Below, piece after piece: positions 1-11,661 of a stretch of 64,000 nt of DNA (position 1 is the stretch's first letter; each line of letters starts with the position of its first letter). The DNA is from Icerya purchasi (lineage: Eukaryota > Arthropoda > Insecta > Hemiptera > Monophlebidae). Made by a program: the position numbers and the translations under genes. The notes under the pieces were generated by a model. The model searched no databases, was not told the DNA's origin, and saw only the letters and a program-made list of their open reading frames with translations. The stretch lies in NCBI GenBank assembly GCA_039619475.1, contig CM077115.1, positions 27,851,083-27,915,082 on the forward strand, read 5' to 3'.

Positions 1-1
1 T

Positions 2-634
2 GATACTATCACCAATATTGACGGTTATCCATCTTACCGGCGCAGAGACGTAGACAATGGCGGTCAATCGTATGAATTGCGACTGTCAAACGGTGTAAAA
101 GTAGATATTGATAATCGGTGGGTGGTTCCATATTCGCCATTACTATGCAAAACCTATAAAGCGCACATAAACGTTGAACTGTGCAGTTCAGTGAAATCTA
201 TCAAATACATTTGTAAGTACGTTCACAAGGGCAGTGATAAAGCTATATTTGCTGTTCAAAATGTAAATGACAATGACGAAATAACACGTTATCAAATGGG
301 TCGATACATAAGTAGCAATGAAGCTGTCTGGCGCATTTTTATGTTTCCTATACATGAAAGGGATCCTGCAGTTATACATTTGGCTGTGCATCTTGAAAAC
401 GGACAGCATGTTTATTTTACAGAACAGACTGCACTACAACAAGCATTAACGGCTCCAAAAACAACTCTTACTGAATTTTTCAATCTTTGTAATCGACAAG
501 ATGTTGTTGGTCAATTCGCAAAAACATTAATGTATACTGATGTTCCTAAATTTTTTACATGGATAAGCAATCGAAAAATTGGGAACCACGAAAACGAGGG
601 ATTCCAGTCCCAGGATTCGCCGACATATTTATGA
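2..634 (+). pseudogene. Helitron RepHel fragment, post-Rep linker
   Basis: Partial coding sequence of a Helitron RepHel protein, open from the window's first complete codon, so the true start is upstream. Visible family landmarks are the stretch after the HUH nuclease domain that reads VPYSP then AHINVELCSSVKSIKYICKY, and the YISSNEAVWRIF motif followed by HLAVHLENGQ. The frame runs out at 634, but family-like sequence switches to another frame around 560-575, so the last 20 or so residues are out-of-frame translation. The HUH Rep motifs themselves lie outside the window. Identification as Helitron is firm; function is lost through the frameshifts. Confidence 0.85.
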
Positions 635-1305
635 CAAATAGTTTAGGTCGATTATATACAGTTCATCCTAAGCAACGCGAATGTTTTTTTTTGCGTCTGT
701 TATTGGTTAATGTTCTTGGACCGACATCCTTCCAATATTTGCGAAAAGTCAATGGTATTTTATACGACACTTTCTTCGATGCGTGTCGTGAGTTACATTT
801 ATTGGAGGATGATAACCATTGGGATCTCACACTTGCAGATGCAGCACTGAGCTCATCTCCACAACAAATTCGTCAATTATTTTCAATAATATTAACAACG
901 TGTTTTCCGTCTGAAGCATCTGCTCTCTGGAACAAATATAAAGACTCAATGAGTGAAGATATTTTGCATCGGATTAGAATTACTAATCAAAATCTTGATA
1001 TTCAATTCTCCGCAGAAATATACAACGAGGCTTTAATAATGATTGAGGATATTTGTATTCTTATTTCAAACATGCCACTCATCCATTTTGGCATGCCGGC
1101 GCTGAACCGCCCAGCAGTAGATATCATCAACAGTGATGTTCAACGTGAACACCAGTTTGATAAGACTTCGTTGGCTACTTTTGTTGCTAATAATGAACAA
1201 TTGCTTACAGCTGAGCAACGAAATGTATATGATCAAATTAACGTATCAATTGCAGCACAACAAGGTGGATTCTTTTTTTTTGGACGCACCAGGTGGCACT
1301 GGTAA
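559..1305 (+). pseudogene. Helitron RepHel fragment, pre-helicase region
   Basis: Second frame segment of the same broken RepHel gene. It begins with a family-typical WEPRKRG / PGFADI / LGRLYTVHPK run and continues through FFLRLLLVNVLGPTSF and a region of alpha-helical composition leading to the helicase entry (LTAEQRNVYDQI). It ends by frameshift at about 1270-1280, where a run of eight T residues pushes Walker A into another frame. The segment links the Rep and Pif1-like helicase parts. No independent product is expected. Confidence 0.85.
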
Positions 1306-2572
1306 AACATTTCTCATCTCACTGATACTTGCGCGCATTCGATCACAAAATCATATTGCATTGGCCATTGCTTCATCAAGCATTGCAGCGACGTTACTTG
1401 GTGGTGGACGGACTGCGCATTCAGCACTTAAGTTACCTTTGAATGTTCATACAAATCCCGAAGCAATGTGTAACATAAAGAAGCATTCAGGCATGGCTGA
1501 AGTTTTGAGAAAATGCAAAATTATTATTTGGGATGAATGTACAATGGCCCACAAGCATTCGCTTGAAGCTCTCGACAGGTCCCTGAAGGATATCAAAGAT
1601 AATACTAGGCTTTTCGGTGGTGCTCTACTGCTGCTGTCTGGTGATTTCAGGCAAACATTGCCAGTCATTCCATGTGCGACATATGCAGACGAAGTAAACG
1701 CATGTTTGAAGGAATCTTATCTATGGCGGAGTGTCAGTAAATCATGCCTTACTATCAATATGCGCGTTCAACTTCAAAATGATCCATCAGCGTCAGGATT
1801 CTCTGAACAATTGTTAGACATTGGCAACGGTAAAATTCAACTGTATGAAGATACCCAATTTATTAAATTTCCAGAGAACTTTTGCAACATGGTGGCTACC
1901 AAAGATGAATTAATAAATAGTATCTCTCCAGATTTGAGACATAATTATACTAATCATGAATGGCTACGAGAGCGAGCTATTTTAGCTGCAAAAAATTTAG
2001 ATGTTGACGCCATCAATTTTAAAATACAACAGTCATTGCCTGGTAATGAAATTACATTTAAATCGATTGACACCGTTGTTGATCCTGACGAAGTGGTCAA
2101 CTATCCAGTAGAATTTTTGAATTCTTTAGATTTACCTGGAATGCCACCACATAATTTGCGACTGAAGATTGGCTCACCTATAATTTTGCTTCGAAATTTA
2201 AATGCCCCGAGATTGTGTAATGGCACGCGATTAGTTATAAAAAAAATCATGGGCAACATTATTGAAGCAACTATTTTAAATGGAAAATTCCAAGGTGAAA
2301 TTGTACTTTTACCACGGATCCCAATGATTCCTTCAGATTCACCTATACCATTCAAACGTTTACAATTTCCAATCCATTTGGCATATGCTATGACTATAAA
2401 TAAGTCACAAGGTCAAACGATGACATTTTGTGGCTTAGATTTAGAAAATCCGTGTTTTTCTCACGGCCAATTGTATGTTGTGTGTTCCAGAGTTGGAAAA
2501 CCATCGAATTTGTTTGTTTATACTCCTCATGGATTAACTAAAAATATTGTACATCCAATGGCATTACGATAA
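1271..2572 (+). pseudogene. Helitron Pif1-like helicase domain
   Basis: C-terminal SF1B helicase of the Helitron RepHel protein; an open frame extends upstream to 1133, but only the part from about 1271 is family-like. Motifs in order: Walker A GGTGKTF, an AIASSSIAATLL segment, Walker B IIIWDECTMAH, motif III LLSGDFRQTLPV, a C-terminal NGTRLVIKK segment, then AYAMTINKSQGQT and LYVVCSRVGKP near the end. In intact elements this domain unwinds donor DNA for rolling-circle transposition. The helicase frame is uninterrupted to its stop at 2572, but it is separated from the upstream Rep part by frameshifts. The stop lies 33 bp before the Polinton-like insertion. Confidence 0.9.
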
Positions 2573-2599
2573 ATTAAGTTTTTGTAAATTAAAAAAAAT

Positions 2600-2605
2600 A
2601 AATAT
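2600..2605. repeat. 6-bp target site duplication, left copy
   Basis: AAATAT directly abuts the left terminus of the palindromic PolB element. The same six bases follow the right terminus at 21541-21546. Both copies lie in the Helitron 3' region. Confidence 0.85.
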
Positions 2606-2989
2606 AGTAGATAGGAAACCTGCGTTCTGGGAGATTAGCCAATCAGGAGCCAGTATTTAGTCACGTGACCACGCCCCTTTTTACTCAACTAATCAAGAGT
2701 CAATACTTAATCATATGATCACACTCTTTCCACATCATTCATCACTGCACCACTATGTTCTACTCCAATTACACTCTTCTGCTCGCCACATCTTCACTGT
2801 TACAAACCTAAATCCGTATATCTCAATGTCTATCACACCCCAAATCAACCACATGCTTTCTCTGGAAGTACCTGCATATGGTCTCCCTCACTTAGTAACA
2901 CCACTCGACCAAAACATGGATTAGGGGAAAGGCTTTAACCAGCCACCTTTAAATTTTTTTTTTCTAACCCTTACTAAGTTGCTTTATGT

Positions 2990-3360
2990 AATCATTCTAG
3001 TTTTTATGTATGTTGATGATATATTTATGATCGTCTAACTGTTGCAATAATTTATGCTAACGGATACTAGTTATTTATGATTATGTATGCTTTGAGAAAA
3101 TGTTTTACTATTGACTACCCACCATTAACTCTTTAAGCCCAATACCAATTCTACCATTTTGTGTGTGTTTATATGTTTGTTGATGATGCATTTACTACTG
3201 CCAAACCAATATAATAATTTGCTAAGATGCTTGTGTGTTTCTATGTACGTTGATGATATATTTATGATTGCCTAACTAATGTAATAATTTGTGCTAACCG
3301 ATACTAGCTGCTCATGTTTGTGTATGCTTTGAAAGTGCTTTATTATAAACTACCCAATGC
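2990..3360. repeat. Subterminal direct repeats, left arm
   Basis: Three diverged copies of a block built on GTTGATGAT, a CTAACTAATGCAATAATTTG-like stretch, and in two copies a GATACTAG...TGTATGCTTTGA segment. They start near 3001, 3170 and 3240. There is no coding content. The mirror copy lies at about 20786-21156. Sequence-specific binding by a replication or integration factor is possible but not shown. Confidence 0.6.
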
Positions 3361-3959
3361 TAATACAACTTGCTAACCCAATATTATTACACCTACCACA
3401 CTTGTTCCAACAAATATGTCTCCAAGAATAATTTAATATGTTGATTAATTGAAATTGGGATAATCTTTGCTATCAATGCTTGTTTGCATGTATATAATTT
3501 GATATATGTCCAACCGAAATAATTGTAATAACAACATATATGTGGGGATATATCTCAGCTCAGAGATTTTTTTCTCGGGTGACCATGTACATGTATGTGT
3601 ACAGTTTCTAATGCAATGAAGCAATATCTATACCCCCAAAATTATTAATCATAACAGATACAACCCGGCTAATATACACCAGTATAGTATAGATTAAAAT
3701 TAGAAAATCAAACTGTCTGCATGAATCAAATATGATGAAGCACACATTCTACCTCTCACCCCCAAATTTTATTATTTGATAGATATAATCGCACTCGCAA
3801 GAATTCCATAATGCACATATTCCCAACCAAATAACACCACCATCTCAATAACTCACCTAAGCTGCTGCACTACCACTTGCTATACAAACACCAGATTAAA
3901 AACCTAATAATTTTTCTGTAACATGACTCCAAACATCACAAACAGGGATTAAGATAAAT

Positions 3960-4260
3960 ATTGTATCATAGAAAGAAGCGCTCAATTTAAACTAAAAGCA
4001 CTCTTTTCACACAAATTACACCATCTAGGGCTAAAATACTCACATTTTAGCACAAAACATCAAATTTTAAAGGAAAAAGACCATTTTACACAAAATATCC
4101 TCATTTTAGACACAAAAACAACAATTTTATAGTAAAATATAACAATTTAGTATAAATGGTACTATTTTAGGCAGAAAGCTCCAAATTTTAATGAAAAATG
4201 CACCATCCTAAGGAAAAGTATTAAATTTTTACTACATACACACTATTTAATTAGAAATAA
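3960..4260. repeat. Degenerate ~30-bp AT repeats, left arm
   Basis: About ten loosely periodic units of roughly 28-32 bp, each with an ATTTTA core and an A-rich spacer, between the PolB stop side and the subterminal zone. Non-coding. The mirror is at about 19886-20186. Confidence 0.5.
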
Positions 4261-4361
4261 CATCACCTCTATACACTATGACTAAATACAAAATATTTTA
4301 AGCTCCCACACATTCTTAGATCTAACAAATTAAAGAAATAAATACAATTGCTAATACAAAA

Positions 4362-4367
4362 TTTATT
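4362..4367 (-). terminator. Candidate poly(A) signal after left PolB
   Basis: AATAAA on the minus strand 67 bp beyond the PolB stop, mirrored exactly at 19779-19784. The surroundings are very AT-rich, so chance occurrence is possible. Confidence 0.4.
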
Positions 4368-4433
4368 ACACAATAAAAACAAAATATACACTGGCTAATA
4401 TTACACTTAATAATAATACATAGCTCCATATAA

Positions 4434-7400
4434 TCATGCAATATACATATTCTTATCTAATATAAATGCTCTTAGTTCAGCTAAAACAACATTAAACTTT
4501 CTATGGAATTTATTATACATTGAATTTCCATAAGCTATTGTATCTACATTATTACTACATATTATTCTTTTATCATCACTACCACTTAATACTACTTTAT
4601 TCTGCTCCAGGGTATACAGTATATGTTTATGACTTTGAATATTGTAATATGTCTTATAATTATCACTTAATTTACCACACACACCATTCACACAATTATA
4701 ATAATCAATAAAATTAAGCTCTTTCTTAATTATAGAAGACTGTACACCTTTACATTTTTTAATTTCTCTATTATCTACAATACTTATAGAATACATTTTT
4801 GGACGCAATCCAACAAATTCACTAATTGGAATACTATTTAATTCATCCTTAAATACACCAAGTTTCTTTTTATTTTCTAGTGAATAGCATGGATGACTTT
4901 CAGGATAATCACTTGTATCAAAATATTGAGCATTATCTTTAATATCTTTATAAAAATCAAGTGATTTAAGTTCATAAATAAGTGAATCAGTATCACAATA
5001 TAAAAGATTAATATTCTTATACATTTTACACATTACATTATAATGAAAATCAAACATTTTTACTTTGCTAATATCTAAAATAGACATCCCAATATAAATG
5101 GGTTTATTAAATTTAATTGTTGAAGGATTTAAATGTACTGCAGCCAGAAATGGCCGTTCACTGAATATTGTTCGATCTTTAAAATTACTTTTACCAACTA
5201 GTTTTGTAAATTTTACTTTATTTGTAATAAGTTGTATATTAATTCTATGTCTAACGTTTTCCATCATTTTACCAAAAACACTATTATTCATAAGCTTCCA
5301 AAAGTTCTTCTCAAACTCATTAGTAGCATGTTTCCGCTGTAGAGTGTTCAAATCAATGTATGGCTTCAACCATGCAGACTGATTGAAACAAATGACTCGA
5401 TGCACACACAGAAGTTTTAACCCTAATGCAATTGCTTGTTTTAAATTTCTATAGTGAATAATATAATTGTACTTATTTTCTAATGTATTAACTAATTTCA
5501 CACATTTTCCAACTGATTTAGCCTCAGGACATAGAGGTAAATCATTATGCACCAAATGTAAACTTGTAGGATACTCCAAATCCACCTCGAGCACATAGCC
5601 AATGGACCCATCATCAGCTATCTCCATAATATTTAATTCTCTTATTTCTTTTTGGCTAAGCCATCTGAAACCATTCATAGGAAGAAATTCACTCATAGCC
5701 CAACCATAAAGGTTATTTGCATCTAAATATGTTATGAAAGTGTTATCTACACCACTGCTACTACCACAATCATCATTACTACTGGAATTATTATTATAAC
5801 TATTGATGTATGGATTTTCTGCCCTGGCATAACGCTTCACACACTGACACATCCCACCACGTATCCCAGCTTCAAAGAATAAAACCATATCATAATCAGT
5901 TAAGAGCTCCAATTCAACCTTTGTTAACTTTAACATTGCCTGGAAGGCTAATCCAGGGGCTGTAAAACTCCATGCAGGATCCAATTTGTATATGTTATAA
6001 CAGACACTTCTAAAGTTTTCAAATACATCTGCTAATAGAAGCACATCTGTCTTTAGATATATATCACTATACTCCCCAAGTGTTTGAACATTTAATGTAT
6101 TCCACACATTCACTGCATGTAAGTAATCTTCGTCACTAATATCTGATTTTGTAAGGGAATTATAGAAATACTCCTCTGCAGGCAAACTTGTTTCATCCAA
6201 TTTTTCCCATGATGACACATATGAATAAGGGAAAACACCCTTTCTACGAAATAAAGGAAGCAAATCAGGCGACGCAATGTTCCTGATGGTATGATGAAGT
6301 GAACTATCAGGCAAATAACTGGATAATTTCTCAAGACTTGACGCCATAAAACGGAATGTATCTATGAATCGTATTTTCATTTTTTCTGAAATACACTTTG
6401 AGAATGATATGTAGCGTTCTTCACTATTTGGTATTACTTCGATGTCCTGATCATTGCACGCTAAATCCCTGATGAATAAATGAGCATCATATCCACTCAG
6501 ATTATGTATGAATACTGGCACAAAATTCGGGAGTTGATACTCTAGGTTACATTTTGAGTGCGCTGCACCTCGAAATTTTCCAGTCAAATGATTATGGTCT
6601 GCAACTTTATCATCATGTAGCACTCCTTCACAAATGTGGCACACCAATGAAGCATCATATTTTTCCAAATCCTCAGGCGTCCACTGTAACGGAGTGTTTT
6701 TCTGATAAATCTTTTCTATTTTTTTAATATCTTTTACCAACCATTCATAGAATTTTTTAGTCGCATTAGGACCTTGATACATTTTAGGTTCCGATGTAAA
6801 ATTAAACCCAACACCTTCTTCACATCTTGATACAATATAATAGCAAAAGCTAAATGCTTCATGCCTCTGTATGGGAATAGTACTAGATGATTTTTGGGGC
6901 CTGTTTTGATTACCACTGTATGAACCATCTTCCATACATTGCCGCTTACAATTTTTCATATTTTCACCATGTCGCTGACTATTTTGATGCTTGCCACCAA
7001 TTTCTATACTTTCATCATCATTATCACTAATAATTTCTCCATCATTGACATCACTATCATATGATTCATCATTTACAGGCTTCAGGATACACTCGAAATC
7101 AGCAAATATGACAAATGGTATAAATTCTTGCTGTTTATACTGTTGGAATTTTAATATTTTATTCTCCTCCGTTGGCATAATGACTGTTGCAGGAGCATTA
7201 TCAGAGCAGCGTTGTGTATGAGCCAGGTACTTAGAATGATCCTGGACATACCATAAACAGCGACGGCATATAAACATCCGATAGTGATCCTTAGTGATCT
7301 GACTTCTTACAAGACGCTCCAAATTTTTTATCCAACAATAGTGTGATTTATCACCTTCAGTTATAAGGAGCAAATCTGTATGATCCACTCGTTCTTCTTT

Positions 7401-8141
7401 ACATATACGAACTGGATAGACAATATTTTTCTCATCCAAACCATAAACATTCACAGATGATTGTAGGTTATTCTTTTCAAATGTACTTATGTCATCCAAT
7501 GATGTGGGGAAAGATACACCACTCCAGTTGTATTTCTTTAACAATGATGTATTCTGCACATAATTGCTTGCATATTCTGGATGATTCACTTTAATATATT
7601 TCGTCAACATTGAATATTTGAAACACATCTGATCAATATTTTTCACATTAATAACAGCCTTTTTCGATGCAATACAGGATGGTAGTGGAATATATGATGA
7701 TGCACGGCTTAGAACATTCCGATGGTTGACACGAATTTCCAGATATTCGATTTTCTTTAATCTCCAACCAGATCCTGTTGCACGCTCAAACTTATCAGCA
7801 AGACTAATAATTTTTCCACATTCTGCCTTGTACCATGCAGAAATATTCTCACCACGAGTGAGTAAATGCACATTAGTTGGGAAGTAAAACTGGCTAGTGA
7901 CCCAGTCTACAAGCCCAACACCTTTAACAAATAGACAGCATAATGACAAATTAACTTTTATTCCAGTACTAAGTCTTCTCTTAATTATCCTGATCACTGT
8001 AGGAGTAATATCAACCAAATACTTTGCAATGTCCATCTGGCATTTATTATTGTTTATAATACGATATGTTGCCAAACGCTTATGATAATGCTTGCTAACG
8101 TTTTTAATAGAAATATTACGTTGAACACCCACTGACGACAT
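4434..8141 (-). CDS. polB: Family-B DNA polymerase (protein-primed type), left copy
   Basis: Intact 1235-aa DNA_pol_B_2-type polymerase with proofreading and polymerase motifs in order: Exo I FADFEC near residue 348, Exo II FIHNLSGYDAHLF near 545-557, Exo III YLKTD near 694, motif A YLDANNLYG near 804, motif B NNSVFGK near 951, motif C YCDTDSL near 1047. Between Exo I and Exo II, at about 500-535, lies a CHIC...DHNHLTGKFRG...CNLEY zinc cluster like endonuclease VII/HNH modules. An upstream C2H2-like CRRC...H...C cluster sits near 295-312. This type replicates linear DNA from a terminal protein in Polintons, adenoviruses and linear plasmids. The start ATG follows a TATAAAG context. It differs from the right copy at residue 102 (Ala here) and 311 (Arg here). 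An AATAAA lies 67 bp past the stop. Confidence 0.95.
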   Translation of the reverse strand: MSSVGVQRNISIKNVSKHYHKRLATYRIINNNKCQMDIAKYLVDITPTVIRIIKRRLSTGIKVNLSLCCLFVKGVGLVDWVTSQFYFPTNVHLLTRGENISAWYKAECGKIISLADKFERATGSGWRLKKIEYLEIRVNHRNVLSRASSYIPLPSCIASKKAVINVKNIDQMCFKYSMLTKYIKVNHPEYASNYVQNTSLLKKYNWSGVSFPTSLDDISTFEKNNLQSSVNVYGLDEKNIVYPVRICKEERVDHTDLLLITEGDKSHYCWIKNLERLVRSQITKDHYRMFICRRCLWYVQDHSKYLAHTQRCSDNAPATVIMPTEENKILKFQQYKQQEFIPFVIFADFECILKPVNDESYDSDVNDGEIISDNDDESIEIGGKHQNSQRHGENMKNCKRQCMEDGSYSGNQNRPQKSSSTIPIQRHEAFSFCYYIVSRCEEGVGFNFTSEPKMYQGPNATKKFYEWLVKDIKKIEKIYQKNTPLQWTPEDLEKYDASLVCHICEGVLHDDKVADHNHLTGKFRGAAHSKCNLEYQLPNFVPVFIHNLSGYDAHLFIRDLACNDQDIEVIPNSEERYISFSKCISEKMKIRFIDTFRFMASSLEKLSSYLPDSSLHHTIRNIASPDLLPLFRRKGVFPYSYVSSWEKLDETSLPAEEYFYNSLTKSDISDEDYLHAVNVWNTLNVQTLGEYSDIYLKTDVLLLADVFENFRSVCYNIYKLDPAWSFTAPGLAFQAMLKLTKVELELLTDYDMVLFFEAGIRGGMCQCVKRYARAENPYINSYNNNSSSNDDCGSSSGVDNTFITYLDANNLYGWAMSEFLPMNGFRWLSQKEIRELNIMEIADDGSIGYVLEVDLEYPTSLHLVHNDLPLCPEAKSVGKCVKLVNTLENKYNYIIHYRNLKQAIALGLKLLCVHRVICFNQSAWLKPYIDLNTLQRKHATNEFEKNFWKLMNNSVFGKMMENVRHRINIQLITNKVKFTKLVGKSNFKDRTIFSERPFLAAVHLNPSTIKFNKPIYIGMSILDISKVKMFDFHYNVMCKMYKNINLLYCDTDSLIYELKSLDFYKDIKDNAQYFDTSDYPESHPCYSLENKKKLGVFKDELNSIPISEFVGLRPKMYSISIVDNREIKKCKGVQSSIIKKELNFIDYYNCVNGVCGKLSDNYKTYYNIQSHKHILYTLEQNKVVLSGSDDKRIICSNNVDTIAYGNSMYNKFHRKFNVVLAELRAFILDKNMYIA

Positions 8142-8670
8142 CTTTATAAATATTGATACAATTACAAATTAAAAGCAACAAAAACTTGAACGCAGGAAAA
8201 CACGTCTAACAACTTATAACACATAGACAAATCAAATAAAAGCCCATCAGACCTCATACTTATAATAAAATGCATACAAAGTTCATAACGCGAAGTAATT
8301 TTAACTATTTCAAAAAAATTATTTAAAAATAAATAATATAAAAAATTTAAGTTTTAAAAATAAAACTGGCAGAATTACTTTAGTTAAAAGCCAAGAATAC
8401 TAAAAAAAAAAAAAATTGATGTGTTGCTTATGTGCAGCAATGTGTACATACACAGCACAATCTAAATATTCCATATTTGATGACAACAGGAGGTGATGAT
8501 GGCTGAACTAACAAAAGATTTTCTGTGAATTAACATATAACATAACAATTGCTAGCAGACTAACATTAAAAATTTCATCAAAACTCACATGTAAATCTTC
8601 TCTATATATACATTTCACAATCTATTTTGATCACAGAGAGTTAATGCTTATTCATCAGCAGTAATATATA
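8142..8670. other. PolB upstream non-coding region, left arm
   Basis: AT-rich stretch upstream of the left PolB start, mirrored at about 15476-16004. It should contain the promoter, but I see no convincing core element. It includes a 13-A run at about 8402 and no ORF. Confidence 0.4.
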
Positions 8671-8717
8671 ATGACACTCATATATCTAAATATCTACATA
8701 TCTACATATATATCTGC

Positions 8718-8757
<40 letters not shown>

Positions 8758-8892
8758 ACATATATACATATATATCTACATATATACATATATATGTACA
8801 TATATACATATATATCTACATATATATATATCTACATATATACATATATATCTACATATATACATATATATGTACATATATACATATATATC

Positions 8893-8937
<45 letters not shown>

Positions 8938-8940
8938 ATT
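8671..8940. repeat. TA/TACATATATA microsatellite, left arm
   Basis: Nested repeats of TATATA, ATCTACAT and GTACATATATACATAT units. The corresponding block in the right arm is 6 bp shorter and arranged differently, one of the few arm-to-arm differences. Confidence 0.9.
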
Positions 8941-10420
8941 AAAAATATGTCATAAGGATAGACAGGAAAATATAAAAACATTATCATTTAAACAATTATT
9001 TAAAAATGTACAAAATTAGTACATCTAAAAGACAAATATTAAACTAATTTATCAAAATTTACTAGAGAAAAGAAAAAAGTACCACAAACTTCAAAGGAAT
9101 AATCAAAAGAGATATATGATTCAATTCAAAACACAATTTTACAACAAACCAGTAATGAATTAACCACAACATTATATCTACAACCACCAATGAACAATAA
9201 AAAATAAATGCATAAGATTTAAAATATCTCCCTCCAAAAATAATGACTACAACACACAAAAAAAAAATAAAATGAAAACATGTAAAGTAATGGAACAAAA
9301 ATGAACTGGAAAATAAGAACAAAGCAGGGGTACAATCAAAATTAAATAATAGAATATAGCAATACAAAAATTAAAGAGTCAATAAAAGACGGGCAAATAC
9401 ACAATAGATGTAAAGAAACTATGATTTGTAAAGTAAAATATAATCAATTACAGATTATTTAATGTATCCAAAGTAAAAATCAACAAATGGAAAATAAAAA
9501 ATTAACAATAACACAATAATAAAATCAGATACAAAACTGACAAACCATAATAAGAGAAGAAAACCATACTCTAAAAACTGGATTTATCAATGGAAACAGT
9601 AAGTAGAGTGATTATACAAATAAATAAATAAAAGAAGTGGAAAAGTAATAAGAACTTGAAAATGCAATCAATTCAAACATTCTAACAAAATAATTAAAAA
9701 AACAATAAAAAGCAATGAACCATGGAGAGAGCACTTTGAATTAAATTAAAAAAATTAATAGGCAAAGTTCACAAGCTCCAAAGATTATAGATTAATATGA
9801 TTAAAGAATAATTAAATATATGTCATAGAAATCCTCAGAAAAATATAAAAACACAGTCTCTTAAACAGTTATTTAAAAACACACAAAATGAATACACCTA
9901 GAAGGCAAATATTAAACTAATTAAACAAAATCTACCACAGAAAAGGAAAAAGTAACATAAAATTCAATGGAATAATCAAAAAAAATATATGATTTGATTC
10001 AAAACACGATTTTGCAACTAACCAGCATTGAAAATAACTGCAGAATTAAATACACGACCATCAATGAGCAATAAAAAGAAATACTTAAGATTTAAAATAC
10101 CTCCTTCAACAAATAATAACCGCAACACACACAAACCTAAAATTGACACATCTAATGTAACGAAACAGAAACAAAGTAGAAAATAAAAAAACAAAAACAA
10201 AGGCATAATTACAATTAAATAAAAGAACATAACACAATACAAAAATTAAAGGATGATACAGATCGCTCAAATATATAATAAACACAAAAGAAACCCCTAT
10301 TTGAAAAGTAAAATATAATAAACTACAGATTATTTAACACACTAGAAAATAAAAAGCAACAAGCGGGGAAATGTAATATAACATAACTACATTGGAAGAA
10401 AAAAGATAAAAGTGTAATGA
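8941..10420. repeat. Two diverged ~0.85-kb direct repeats, left arm
   Basis: The block beginning ATGTCATAAGGATAGACAGG near 8947 recurs, diverged, as ATGTCATAGAAATCCTCAG near 9819. Each block continues through TATTAAACTAATT and a CTCC(C/T)TCAA...AATAATGAC-like segment. Short open frames at 9062-9367 and 10018-10242 are the same part of the two repeats read on the minus strand and are AT-bias hydrophobic translations, so I do not call genes. The mirror is at about 13732-15209. Confidence 0.6.
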
Positions 10421-11402
10421 ATTAGTAATAAAAAATCACTGGATTAGAGAAAATAATTTAAAACCATTAAAATCTCTATTAAACAGACGAAAATAACACA
10501 TATATTAAATTTATAACAACTAAAGATCACGTCCCTAAACACTTCAACTACATACAAAAAAAAAAAAAAGATCGAAAAAGAGTGATATAAAACGGCCAAA
10601 TCGGAAAAAAGCATAAAATTGTAATGAATTATCAATAAAAATAACTGGATCAAAGAAATTGATTTAAAACCATTAAAATCTCTATTAAACAGACGAAAAT
10701 AACAAATATATTAAATTTATAGCAACTTATAAAGATCGCGTCTGTAAACACTTCAACTATATGCAAAAAGATCGAAAAAGAGTGATATAAAACGGCCAAA
10801 TCGAAAGAAAAAAGCATAAAATTGTAGTGAATTAGTAATAAAAATCACTGGATCAAAGAAAATGATTTAAAACTATTAAAATCTCTATAAAACAGACGAA
10901 AATAACAAAATATATTATTTAAAACTGATCATAATTTACTTAATAACAAATATATTAAATTTATCACAACGTTATAAAGATCGCATCTGTAAACACTTCA
11001 ACTACATGCAAAAAAAAAAAAAAAAAAAAGATCGAAAAAAGTAATACAAGACGGCCATATTGGAAGAAAAAAATTATAAATTGTAATGAGTTAGTAATAA
11101 AAAAACACTGGATCAGAGAAAATGTTTTAAAACCATTAAAATCTCTATTAAACAGATGAAAATAACAAATATATTAAATTTATAACAACGTTATGGCATC
11201 TGTAAACACTTCAACTACATTCCAAAAAAAAAAAAAAAAAGATCGAAAAAAGTAATACAAGACGGCCATATTGGGAGAAAAGAACATAAAATTGTAATGG
11301 ATTAGTAATAAAAAATCACTGAATCATAGAAAATGATTTAAAACCATTAAAATCTTTATAAAACAGACGAAAATAACAAAATACATTATTTAAAACTGAT
11401 TA
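10421..11402. repeat. ~207-bp minisatellite, left arm (about 5 units)
   Basis: Tandem units each containing ATTAGTAATAAAAATCACTGG, TAAAACCATTAAAATCTCTA, a CAGACGAAAATAACAAATAT segment, an A-run followed by GATCGAAAAA, and a GGCCAAATCG or GGCCATATTG segment. Unit starts are near 10422, 10628, 10830, 11090 and 11304. The right arm holds about seven, 414 bp more. Confidence 0.8.
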
Positions 11403-11661
11403 TTATTTACTTAATAACAAATAATTTAAATTTATCATAATATTATAAAGATTGTACAAAATAGAAAAAAGATTGCAAAAAAAAAAAGATCGTAAAAACA
11501 TTGCGCTTAGATAAAATACACTGTTGCATAGAAAAGAGAAGAAAAACAGCGCCGGAAGACAAAAATAACAGACCAAACCGGCGGAAGCAACCTGTTTTAT
11601 GTATTTACACACCTGCTCACTAACACAAACACACTAAAAAAAGTAGTCGATAAATGCGGGG

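Larger units (their letters stand above)
2606..11661 (+). repeat. Left arm of giant inverted repeat
   Basis: About 9.06 kb, the reverse complement of 12077-21540. From the tip inward it holds a 1.8-kb non-coding subterminal zone, the PolB gene on the minus strand, a TA-rich microsatellite, about 1.3 kb of duplicated AT-rich sequence, and a minisatellite of about 207-bp units. Divergence from the right arm is tiny: within the 3.7-kb PolB gene the two proteins differ at only two residues. Length differences come from the microsatellite (6 bp) and the minisatellite (414 bp). Confidence 0.93.

Noticed and set aside
2715..2924. 69-aa ORF near the element tip
   Set aside because: Lies in the non-coding subterminal zone, lacks motifs, and is simply mirrored at 21222-21431.
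8671..8955. ORFs over the TA-rich microsatellite (94, 92 and 65 aa)
   Set aside because: Pure translation of TATATA/TACATA repeats.
9062..10242. Hydrophobic ORFs (101 and 74 aa) in the arms as membrane-protein genes
   Set aside because: They are the same AT-rich duplicated block read twice; composition alone gives Phe/Leu/Ile-rich translation, and there is no family motif.
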